Made by a program: the position numbers and the translations under genes
Notes under the pieces: model-generated
The model's database searches: none
What the model saw: only the letters and a program-made list of their open reading frames with translations
Told to the model about the DNA's origin: nothing
Assembly: GCA_026826555.1 (NCBI GenBank)
Contig: JAKSZT010054324.1
Location: 6,299,063 to 6,363,062 of the forward strand
Source: Tolypeutes matacus
Taxonomy: Eukaryota; Chordata; Mammalia; Cingulata; Chlamyphoridae
Direction: 5' to 3'
DNA: 64,000 bases
Part shown: piece after piece, positions 33,470-44,599 of the stretch
How positions within the stretch are numbered: the stretch's first letter is position 1
Layout of the letters: each line of letters begins with the position of its first letter

Positions 33470-36400
33470 CATTTAGAAATCCAAAAGAAACATGAAAAAC
33501 TTTTCAGATATGAGAGCAGATAGTGCAAGAGAGTGATCCCTGAGAAAAGGAAAACTAAATATACAAACAAAAAGCCTAAGAGGAGCCCTGAAATCTTCCT
33601 CGATTTTCCCAAAGAACAAATTTTAGAGGGTAGCAAAGGGAAGAAGCCCAAGCAAAGTAGCTATCTTGCTAATAGGAGGCAGAAAGTGGAGGTCAAAGAG
33701 GTTGAGACCATTGGAATTTGCTAAAAAAAAGAGGGAGCTATGCAAAGAAAGCTAAAATAAAATTTTAAAAAATTTTAAAGGAAAAAAAAAAACTGTATAG
33801 GGTTCCTATGTGACTTTGAATATGTGTAGAGCTAAAGAAAAACTGTTGGATAACAATTTTACCAGTGAACAATACCCAGTACACATAAAAGCCTGAGAAA
33901 TATTCAAATTGCAGTCAGCCACAGTAGAAACACCTGATAGAGGAAATACATAATGGTGACAGCATATTTCATATTTGCAGCGAAGCAATCCAGATGATTG
34001 TGGAGAAAAATCTTCAACAAACTTTGAGAAAACAGCTGTCAATCTAGAATTCTATATCCAGCAAAAAGACCTTTCAAAAAATGAAGACAAAATAAAAACT
34101 ATTTCAGGCATGCAAAAGCTTAAAGAATTCATTACCAAAAATGCTGAATCAGGCTAAAGGAAGTTCTAAGGCAGAAGAAAAATGAAATAGGTGAAAAATC
34201 AGGATTTGCACAAAGGAATAAAGAGCAATGGAAATGGTCACTGAAAGTAAATACAAAAGTATACTTTTGCTTATTAGTTAAATTCTATTGAAAGGAGGTG
34301 TAATAGCAATATATTGTGGGATTTATGACATATGCAGAAGTAAAAAAGCATTTACAATGCTTGGTTTTTATACCATATATGAATGATGCAATGTTCATCA
34401 CTGAAGGTAGACTTGATATGTTAAAGGCATACTAAAAACATTAGTATTATTATTTTTTAAAAAGCAAAGAACTGTAGATCTTGAGCCAAAAAACATGGGA
34501 AAATGGAAATCATTTAAATTTAATCAAAATGAAAGCAGAATAAGAGGAAAAAGGGAATGAAAACAGACAATATAAATATTTTTTAAAAGATGGCAGATTT
34601 AAAGTCACATTAAATATAAATGGTCTAAGAATACCACTAAAGTAAGAGATAGTTACATTAGATTAAAAATAGGATAAAATCAAAAGGATAGTGTTAGAAG
34701 CACCATGCTAATCAAAAGAAAGCTAAGTTGACTATATTAATATCAGATGGTAGATTTAAGAACAAAAAATATTATCATGAATGAAGAAGGTGCTCTCATA
34801 ATGAGAAAGGGGCAATTCATCATTAGGATAAAACAATCCTAAACACACATATACCTAATAATCACACCTTAAAATCATGAAGCAAAAGTTGATAGAAGTG
34901 TGCAGTAAAAATGTAGTCCATAATTGTAGGCAGGGATTTTGCACATCTCTCTCAATTCATAGCTTAAATAGATGAAAAAATGAGTAAGGATATAGAACAA
35001 TTCAATACACTATCTACCAACTGAACCTAATTGCCATTTATAGCACACTACATTCAAGAACAACAGAAAGTACATATAAAATCTTTAAAATGATAAACCA
35101 TATTCTGGGCCATAAAAATCTATCTTATTCAATGTAATGGATTTGTCTTACAAAGTATGATTCTGATTAAAATGGAGTGAATTACAAATTCATAGCATAA
35201 AATATTTGGAAATTCCCCAAATACTTGGAAACTGAATCAAACACATTCAAAGAAGAAATCAGAGGCAAATTAAAACTGAAAACAGAATGGAAAGGAAAAA
35301 AAAAAAATGCCTTTCAAAATGTGTGAGATGCAGCAAAGGCAGTGCTTGGATAGAAATTTATAAGTTTATAAGTTTAAATTCTTAGAGTAGAAGAGAAAAA
35401 AAGGTGTAAAATCACTGATCAAGGTTTGCAATTTAAGTTGCTAAAAAAAAGAAAAGCAAATTTTAAAAATGAAAGAGGAAAAAATAGTAAAGACAAGATG
35501 GAAAATAATAAAACAAAAACTGACACACAGGAAAGATAAAGAATCCAAAATCTGGTTTTTTGAAAAGATCAGAAAGACTGCTAACTTACTTGCCTTACCA
35601 AAAAAAAAAAAAAAAAGAAAAAAAAAAGAAAAAAAGACTAAGAGACATACCAAACCAAATAGAAAGACTAAAAGAGGGGACATTACTACATGCCCTAATG
35701 AAAGTAAAAGGTTATTGGCATTAAGAGAATCTGAATTCTCCCATTTTCATCAAGGAAATTGAATTTTTAATTACAAAACCTTCCCACCAAATAGACTCCA
35801 GTCTCAAATGGCTTCATTGGTAGAGTCTATCAAACATTTAAGAAAGAAAGTCACTAATCTTACACAAAGCCTTTGATAAATAGAAAAGGAAGGTAGATTG
35901 ATCACAACTAACTTTATAAGTCCAGCATGATTATAACACTAAAAAAAAAAAAAAACAAGATAAGAAAACTTGAGACCAATACCCATCAAGAACAAAGATG
36001 CAAACATCCTAAACAAGATATTAGCATAGCAAATCTTCCAATTTAGGAAGATAGCAGAAACAAGGTCATATATCAAATTCAATTATATTTGTATACACTG
36101 GCAAAAAAAAATAAAATAAAATAAAATTAATAAAAAACACGTAAAATATCAAAAATATATGAAATACTTGAAGGATAAATTTAACAAAATGTGTTTAAGC
36201 TCTCTACACTGAAAACTATAAATCATTTCTAAGAGAAATGAAAGATGTTCTAAATAAAAGAAAAGATATACCATAGTCTTGAATAGGAAGACTCACTATT
36301 GTTAAAATAACACCTTCTTCCAAAATTTTCTATGGATTCAGTGCAATCCAATCAAAATAGTCTTTTTAAGAATTTTATAAGCAGTTGCTAAAATTAATAT

Positions 36401-37775
36401 TGAAATTCCAGGGAACTAGAATAGTCTAAATAATTCTGAAAAATAAATAGAACAAGATTTACTATAAAGATACATTAATCCAGAGAGCATGGAATTGGAG
36501 TAAGGATAGACATTTTCATCAATAGAATAGAATAGTGAGCACAGAAATATATTCACACATATATGGACAAAGGTGCCAAGGTAATTCAGTGGGGAATTGG
36601 GGATGGGAAGAAAAGAACAACTTTGTATTTGGGAGAAAAACCTCCATCATTATTTTTACATGTAAAATTATTAACTCAAAACTCATCATAGCGGGAGAAA
36701 TCCTTCTAACTTTGCTATAGGCCGAAATTTCCTGGATAAAAACAACAAAAACAAAAAATAGTCATAAGAGAAAAAAATATATAAACTCATCAAAATTCAA
36801 ACTTTTTGCCTTTCAAAATATTTCCTCAAAAAAATTGAAAGGCAACCACACACTACAAGATAATTTATATATGTATATACATATATATATTTATATATAC
36901 ATATATCTTATATTTGCCTGCACATTATATATTTGTATGTATCTATTTATATCTATATATGCATATATCTAGCATATATAAAGAACCTCTACCATCCCAA
37001 AATAAGACAAGCAATTTTAAAATGTGAAAATTATTTGAACACTTTTAAAAAGCAGATATATAATTGTGAAACGCTTGAAAAATATTAATCAACATTAGTT
37101 ACCATGGAAATGCAAAATAAAACCACAGTGACATACCATTACATATCATTAAAATGGCTAAAATTAAAAATGATATCGGTACCAAGTATTGGTAAAGAGC
37201 AACTGAAATTCTCATTTATTGATTGCAAGCATATAAAATATACAAGGACTCTGGAAACGTATTGGCAATTTCTTGTAAAACTAAATATTTATCAAAAGAC
37301 CCATCAATTTCATTTCTAAGTATTTACACAAAAGAAATGAAAATATATGTCTAGAGAAAGACTTACACATGAACATTCATACTAGCTTATTTATAATAGC
37401 CACAAACTAGAAACAATACAAATATCTTTAAGGGAGAGGTTGTGGTATATCAAGGCAATGGAATACTACGCAGGAATAAAAAGGTATGGACTACAGAATC
37501 GCAAAACAACATGGCCAAATCTCAAAATAATTATGCTTAGTGAAATACACCAGATGCAAAAGAGTACCTCTTGAATGTATTTGTTTTTATGAAATTCAAA
37601 ACAGGCAAAAGTTCTAATCTAAAGTGACCAAAAGAGGATCAGTGGTTTCTAAGGACTTGGTCAGGTCTAGTAGGGTTCACCACAAAAGAGGATGGGGGAA
37701 CTTTGGGGGTAATTAAAAATTTTTATATCAGGTGTATTTGTTATATATAAACTATACCTCAATAAATATTAACAA
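33470..37775 (+). mobile_element. Long decayed L1 (pre-ORF2 region through 3' end)
   Basis: Landmarks in order: AGAATTCTATATCCAGCAAA (about 34049), then endonuclease-region ORF2 text including ACATATACCTAATAATCACA (34848), then TGGTTTTTTGAAAAGATCAG (35552) before the polymerase part. Next come ATGGATTCAGTGCAATCCAA (36331), TGAATACTACGCAGG-like text near 37460 and a 3' end with ACTATACCTCAATAAATATT (37751). ORF2 is riddled with stops and has internal deletions, since the whole span is shorter than a complete L1. An A-rich tract near 35601-35637 and TA-rich runs near 36866-36980 are embedded. No frame over 100 codons survives. Confidence 0.75.
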
Positions 37776-39001
37776 AAAAATAAATCTTGGCTAGTTTTTA
37801 CTTACTTTGCTTTGTGAAGATGGGATCCTCTCCACAGATAAAACAGCATGAAAAAATAATCAAATACAATTATTTAGATGATTTCTTAAGGGATGTTGCT
37901 TAAAAATTTCCCCAAGTGGCATCAGAGGATAAAAAGTCAGCATTTTGAAGTATTTAAAAAAGGAAATAGAAGTGTGTCCAATGGGTAATCACAATTAATT
38001 TTAGAAGAATGCTAATCAAAGAGTGACTGTGGACATTACTGTATTCTCAGATGTGGAGGAAGTAAAATTTTCCTTCAGTTAGAGTATTACAAAGTGACCA
38101 TGTTTAATGAAGTCAAAGGAAATTTATGTGGTACCATAAATAGACTTATGTAATAAAAATCTTTTTTTCCATTAGGAATGACCATATATTTGGCATCACG
38201 GAAAATTTCAGCTTTACAGTTCCATTGACAAGTTTTCCACAATGAAAACATGAATTTATCTTGAAGAAAACCCATAAGTGAAACTTTTTGTTATTCCTAG
38301 GAAAAAAGCCCAAGTTGTAAAGTGTATAGAAGACTCACAAAGAACAGTGAACAATATTTCTTGTTGTTTTTTTTTTTTTGAGCAATGAATGCATCAAGAG
38401 AAATCACTTAAACTTCAACAGAAAAATAACACAAATGAAAATAGTCCATAATAGAAAGGCTTTAAAAAATATTTTTAGGAAACATTTCACACTTTGAATA
38501 AATCTTCTTCTGATATCTTCAAGAGTAGAAAAATTCTTAAGAAATTAAAACAGTATGAATCATAAACTTCAAGAGACGGATCAACAAAATGAAGTAAAGT
38601 CATTAATAGCAGGGTTTGTGAACAATAAGAACAAATATTGAAGCTTGGATAAATTCTTTCTAGTATCATTTAAAGAAAATAAATCCTCAAGACACTAAAA
38701 TAGTGTGAATCTTCACTTCAGTTTCTAGAGTCAAATCTGACTAAAGGTTTTCAATATAGTCCCAGAAAATTCAGTGTCATAGAACACTTCTCTACATGCA
38801 TCCCTGAAAGAAAATATGGCCACCAAAGAAATGAGGAATTTCAGTTCATGGAAATAGCTTTTTCCAATTCCCCGGAAAATGGATTTCTGAGGTAGAGAAA
38901 CTGAAAAGGAGTCTAATACCACAAAATTTGATAAAATGTTTTTGATCACATCATCACCCAAAGCTGCAGTCAGTCCAGGGTGTATCAGATCAGTAAAGGC
39001 T
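37776..39001. other. Unannotated AT-rich stretch
   Basis: No recognisable gene or repeat. Two loosely similar blocks occur, with AAATCTTCTTCTG near 38500 and AAATCCTCAAGACAC near 38680, each followed by GTGTGAATC/GTATGAATC-type text. This suggests an old local duplication, but it is weak. Confidence 0.4.
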
Positions 39002-39243
39002 CATAGTATTTTTTATTTTTTTAAATTTTTATTTATTTATTTATTTATTTATTTAATGATTTTATTTATTTATTCATTTATCCCCCCCTTGCTGCATGTG
39101 CTCTCTGGGACAGCCAACCACGCCGTGCGGGCGGGCCCCCCCCCCCCACCAGGAGGCCCTGGGAACCGAACCCCGGGCTTCCCACATGGTAAACGGGAGC
39201 CCCACTGACTGAGCCACAGCCGCTTCCCATAGTATTTTTTATT
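39002..39243 (-). mobile_element. DAS-type SINE (long form) with target duplication
   Basis: A CATAGTATTTTTTATT duplication flanks it at 39002-39017 and 39228-39243. On the minus strand it begins GGAAGCGGCTGTGGCTCAGT, with B box GGGTTCGGTTCC, a GC-rich middle including a run of G (C13 on the plus strand), and a long (TAAA)n-rich tail. The perfect duplication and long tail indicate a fairly recent insertion. Confidence 0.9.
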
Positions 39244-41378
39244 GAAAGGTTTTCATGAATTAGAAGTTTTCAGTCTAAAGGGGACAGCCATTGATATTTT
39301 GATAAGGGAACTGGGCATCATTGTTTTCCTTTTTTTCATGTTAAGTGGCACAGCCAGTTGCTAATTACTCTGTCACTAGGTGTAACTAATGTTCATCATG
39401 GCTGTTAGATGCTGATTGCCTTCTGAGCCTCCCCTCAATGTCATGTCAGACAAAATTACAGTGGCAATGTAGCAAAACTAATTAGGCCATGCTGACCTTA
39501 GCAGTGGGCATTTCTCATCGATCTCAGCCCAAGCTTGTTAGAATTTTGAAAAATTAAAACAAAGTAGGAATATTTTTCTACTTACTAACAGCTCTTTCTA
39601 ATTACCTATTTACTTTAAGTGACATGAAATTAATGATACCCTAGCAAAGATGGGGGACTTGTAAAAAAAAGAGGGAAATTCTTTGAGATGCACTTTTAAT
39701 TACATGTTGATCCCCCATTTAATTGTGTATGTTGCATTATTTAAAAATATATATTTTATTCATTTAAGTGAAATGATTTAGTATAATTACCTTTTATAAA
39801 GGAGGCAAAAGACCTAAAGTGCCACATAAGAATAAAAAGCAGTGTGAAATTACATATTTATTTCAAAACTCAATCTTTCTTAACTGTACATTTTAAAAGA
39901 GGAAAAAATTCAAGACACTGCTCTAGAACAAGTATTGCTTCATTCTTATATCAATGATAAAGAATTCTACTAACCACATCATATCTAAGAGGCATTCTTA
40001 GCACTGGTATTTCTTTGTTTTCTAAAATGTGCTTTTCTTTTCATTTATATCATCACTAACGCCAGATTCTAGAGTTCCTATGCTATTATTAACTTTCCTA
40101 AGTAAGATCAAATCTCAAATACATTCACATATCGTCTAATGGTGATTGTAAATATATGGAAGTTCTGGCAAAAATATAAGAAAGAAAATGTTAAAGATTT
40201 CTATCTATCATCTATTTGTCTAACATCTATCGATTTATCTATAATGCATATGTGGGGAAAGAGTGGGAAACTGATCACTTAAATATAACCAAATGATATC
40301 CTACAGTAATGGAGCACTTTACACAATAAACTTTTAATTTTTTTAGCTATTTAATACCAGAGTAAAACAGGACATCATAGATTATGCTGTAATACAGATC
40401 ATTGAACTTTTATCATCAGTGAGAATGAGGTTTTGCTTGGTTTTGGTTGTTTAACAATACTGGTTTCTGAGAGAAATTCAGAAACTTATGGGCTGCTGAA
40501 ATCTAAACCCAAATACTAGAGATCAGATGATCTCTATAGAAGTCTTGTGTGTATATAAATACACATTTAAAGAATATATTTCTGAATGTAATTCATTAGT
40601 AGCAGCCATACATCATATGATGATAAAACTTAAAAAAGGAAACAACGTGGGAAAGATTAAAGGTAAAATGTTCTTCATGCACCTGTAGTCTACAGGAATT
40701 CCACATATCAAAGTGTAATGATGCTTGCTACATAAATGTCCAATAATAGAGAACTAATTTTGGTATGAAGTGTTTGAAGCCTCCTCATGCAGCCTTGAAA
40801 GAGATAATTATTAGCTTATGTAAATACTTGAACAAATATATGCCAAGTGAAATGTACAATTCAAAATTACAACTGTACTAATACAAATTAGTAAAACATG
40901 TTTTCATATGTTTCCCACTGCTCTAATAATCGGTCACAAAGTCCTGCTGCTTAAGTCCTTTAAGTATCTTACCCATCTGACTCCTTTCCTCTTTTTCACA
41001 GACCTTGTCCCTTCCTAATTCAGTAATTTTATTTTTCTTGTATTATTTTTCACCCCAAATATACATAAGTGATAAAGGGTAAAATAGACTTTCCTTCACA
41101 AAATGCTGAGGCATCTTACATTTTTTCAATACCCATCATATGATAAGAACAGTTAGAGACTGAAATAAGTAACTCTGGAATAGGACCACTAGATTGAGGG
41201 AGCTGAGTCAATATATGATCAGAGTTGAGCTGAGTCTGGGTTTCATTACAATTTCATTTGACTAAGATCACTACTCACTTCAGGTGAGTTGGAAGGAGGA
41301 GAAGAGACTTTGCCTTTAGCAGGAAATCTGAATACTGATGATATTCTAGAAATCTCTTTCGTTTTATTGCCAACTTAT
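39244..41378. other. Unannotated stretch, candidate conserved noncoding segment inside
   Basis: The segment 39300-39560 has little repeat character and several homeodomain-like sites (GCTAATTACTCTG, AACTAATTAGGCC); see findings. A TATC-like degenerate tract occurs at about 40200-40245. No coding sequence is supported. Confidence 0.4.
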
Positions 41379-41576
41379 CAGCTTTTTTTTTTTTTTTAAA
41401 GATTTTATTTATTTATTCATTTATCCCCCCCTTGCTGCTTGTGCTCACTGGGTCAGCTAACCACGCCGTGTGGGCGGGCTTGCCTTCACCAGGAGGCCGC
41501 GGGAACCGAACCCAGGGGCCTCCCATATGGTAAACGGGAGCCCTACTGATTGAGCCACAGCCGCTTCCCAGCTTTT
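41379..41576 (-). mobile_element. DAS-type SINE (long form)
   Basis: On the minus strand it begins GGAAGCGGCTGTGGCTCAAT, with GGGTTCGGTTCCCGCGGCC, then CCACACGGCGTGGTTAGCTG and an A-rich tail ending in A16. A short CAGCTTTT duplication flanks it (41379-41386 and 41569-41576). Same subfamily as the copies at 23331 and 39018. The plus-strand frame starting at 41550 begins inside this SINE and is not a gene. Confidence 0.85.
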
Positions 41577-44417
41577 CAAACTACTTTAATGCCTAGCTGT
41601 CAGATTTTCTTGTGTCCCTGGGGAGTTCTCTTTGCACTCGAGTCCTGCCCTCCCAGCTTTCTGTCCCTTTGGGCTGGCCCAGCCTTTAAAAGCTATCTGC
41701 CATATTCTCTCCCTCAAAGGATTTCTCTCAGCTCTCCAGCCCTGCCTCAGCATTTAGAGGGTCCTGGAGTACACTCACAAAAGGGCCTGCATAGCCTGGG
41801 GAAACATCATTCAGATTTCCCTTTCTTCTCCCATCCTTCAGCATAATAACATTATACTCAATGACAACCCCTGGAAAGAGTAAGCAGGTGAATGAAGTAT
41901 CAAATTGTTACTGGGTTTTTTGAAATTAAAAGTTTCTTAAAGGTTCAGCTAGTTTCATTATACCAGCCTATGGTACTATTGTGTTGCCAGGTTTGAGAGA
42001 GAGTTATGGGTCTCTGCTGTCCAGTGCAGGGCTTATTGCTTTCTGGAATTTAACTCAGTTTGGTTTCTCTGCATCATTGTCTTTCTGATGGGTGAAAAAC
42101 AAAAACAAACAAACAAAAACAACAACAGCAACAAGACTATAATTTCTGTAGTCGTACAGGTTTTTTTGATTGCTAGGGTAAGAGTGCCATCTCTTGCAAC
42201 TCTCTATATTCTAATTAGAAATTGAAGTCTGCCTTGACAGGTTCTTGCTTCAACAATGATGATAGAGATGTTTAATTAACATCTGTCTACTTGGGAATAT
42301 ATATTCGCATATCACCTTCCTAAATTTTGTCCCTAACCTGATCTCCAAAGCAGCCTTATAAATTTAATACTTTATACATGTAAACTTAAAATCTCTGTAG
42401 GTTCTGATACATTGGAAATGGATATTTAATATTGGTCAATATTTTTCATCCCAATCATTCAATAATTTGACAAACCATTACTAATATATTCACATCCAAA
42501 CTGCATAGCTAGAGGCTGCAATATAACCACTCAGAGTCAAATTGAACATAGCAGTCTGAGAACATTTTTCAGTTATATCAAGAAAGACAGTATATAGTTT
42601 TAAGAATCATCCTGGGAGCATAAACATAAACTTTATGGAATATTGTTGAAATTAGGACTAGGTATCAGAAGAAGCTTGAACTGTTCCCAGTAGATGAAGG
42701 TAATCCTTCACCAATTGCTTCATATAGCTACATCAGAAAAGGGTTGCCCAATATCTATATTTTTGTGACTTCTTTGATTTCATATATTACTATTCTCATT
42801 TTTACTTATTCTAGTCATGTCACACTAGCAATTTTCCTATTTCTTGAACAACTCAAGCATGGTACTAACTTATGTTTTCATTGGTTTTTTGCTCTGCTGA
42901 GATGCTTTTCCTCAATTATAAGTGGGACTCAGACCCTTACCTTCTCTAGGTATTTGCTCAAATTCCACATTCTTACCTGGGCCATTCTCTGATGATTCTA
43001 CTTGGAATTCCAATTACTAGCCCCTGTTTTTCTTGTCCCCCTTACTTGCTTTAATTTTCTCCAGAGGAATGATCACCATCTAATATATCTTTTTCTGATT
43101 CATTTTCTATATTATTTGCCTCCCCACTAGTTGTTGAAAAGCTTTAAGGGCTTAATTGGATTAACTTTTTTCTCTGCTGCCCCCAAGTACCTATAAATAT
43201 CTGGCAGATAGCTAATTGAATGGGAAAGGAAAGGAAAGAAGAAAAAAAGAAGGAAAGGGAACAGAAGAGAAGGGAAGGAAATGATAGGGTAGAGAAGGTG
43301 GGAGAAGAGAAAGAGGAAGAATGGAAAGGAGGGAGTGAGGGAAAAAGGAAGGAAGGAAGGAAGAGACACAGAAAGGTAAAGAAAAGAGAAATAAAAAAGA
43401 GAGGAACCTAGATGTATGAGCTTTGGAGTCAGATTAATTAAAAAATCTCAGCACTCCTGCTTACTGGATGTGTTCTTGACCCCTATGAATTATTAATATT
43501 AATTCCCTAGTCTTTAATTTTAGAGGATTTAACATCTACCTAATAAAATTGATTCAACATTCAAATTAGATAAAGCATATACTGTATTAAAGTTCCTGGA
43601 AAATATGAAGCTTGAGCCTTTGATAAATGTTGTTTTTATTATATACCAGAAATTAAAAAAAAAAAAAATCTAACATCTTCCACTACTAGTAATATTAGGC
43701 TAGGTAATTTGAATTATCCTCTGCAGTGCAATTAATGCAAAAGCTAGAAAAATGTATTTAAAAAATCTATATGGGTTATTGTAGACACAATAACACTGAA
43801 AAGAATGATGGAGCCAAGATTCAAGAATAAGAGTGAAAGGAGAAATGTTTTCAAGGCTATTGTCTTTTAAGGGTACTTCCAGAAGGGAAGTGAGAAACTG
43901 AGCCATGTTATTTACATCCCAATGGCCTGGGGAATAAACTTTTGGTTGAAGCATAATGAACCACAAGTAAACTGAACTTACAGGAACTACAGCCCAATTT
44001 AAGGTGAATTTATGTGGCTAATGCCCCTAACATTCTATCAGAACCAAATAGGTCTTTTCTATCGGAAGAGAACATCATCCAAGATCTCAGCCTTTTATGT
44101 ACATATTTTCCATAAATACTATATGGCCCTCACCCCCCAAATTGCCAAGCACATGTATAAATATGCTCAATATCCTCTAGGAGATAAAAATACAAAATTG
44201 AGATATTTGGTAGAAAGCTGAATACTATGAAAAGAGTCAAATAAAAATTCTATAACTAAAACATATAATACACAAAGTTTGGAAATCTGAAAATTATTGG
44301 ATGGTATATTTTCAGATTAGGCATAGCTGAGTAGAGGATTAGTAAAGTAAAAGCAATATACAAAGAAAATGAACTGGCAACAAAATAGAAATTAAAAATT
44401 AAAAAACAACAGTGTAT
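41577..44417. other. Unannotated stretch
   Basis: Includes an (AAAC)/(AAC)n run at about 42098-42135, the purine tract at 43222-43407 and a plus-strand MIR head at about 43420-43490 (GAGCTTTGGAGTCAGATTAA, CTGCTTACTGGATGTG). The 98-codon frame at 41550-41846 has no recognisable domain. Confidence 0.45.
43222..43407 (+). repeat. Purine-rich (GGAA/GAAA) tract
   Basis: About 185 bp of nearly uninterrupted A/G on the plus strand, with GGAAGGAAGGAAGGAA near its end. Predicted Lys/Glu/Arg-rich or Phe/Leu/Ser-rich frames here are artefacts of composition. Confidence 0.85.
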
Positions 44418-44550
44418 CAGGGGTCTCTAAGTCAGCCAACCACAAATCCACAGCCTGCAGCCCATTGTCATGACAGAGACTGAATATGGCCCACAAAGCC
44501 TAAAATATTTTCTCCCTGTCCCTTTATATAAAAAGCTTGCTAACCCCTAG
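44418..44550. mobile_element. hAT-Charlie-type nonautonomous DNA element
   Basis: Starts CAGGGGTCTCTAAGTCAGCC and ends GCTTGCTAACCCCTAG, giving short imperfect inverted ends. The interior GAATATGGCCCACAAAGCCT and AAAATATTTTCTCCCTGTCC is the typical mammalian hAT MITE text (its reverse reads GGGACAGG...AAATATTTTAGGCTTTG). The exact family name is not assigned. Confidence 0.7.
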
Positions 44551-44599
44551 AATAGAGAAATAAAGCCAAACATATTTGTCATTAGAGTGCCAGAGAGAA

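Noticed and set aside
38500..38720. Possible local duplication in the unannotated stretch
   Set aside because: Similarity between the two blocks is too weak to claim by eye; a dot plot would decide.
41550..41846. 98-codon Pro/Ser/Leu-rich frame
   Set aside because: Starts within the end of a minus-strand SINE and has no recognisable domain.
43127..43411. Lys/Glu-rich and Phe/Leu-rich frames on both strands
   Set aside because: Produced by the purine tract; no gene.
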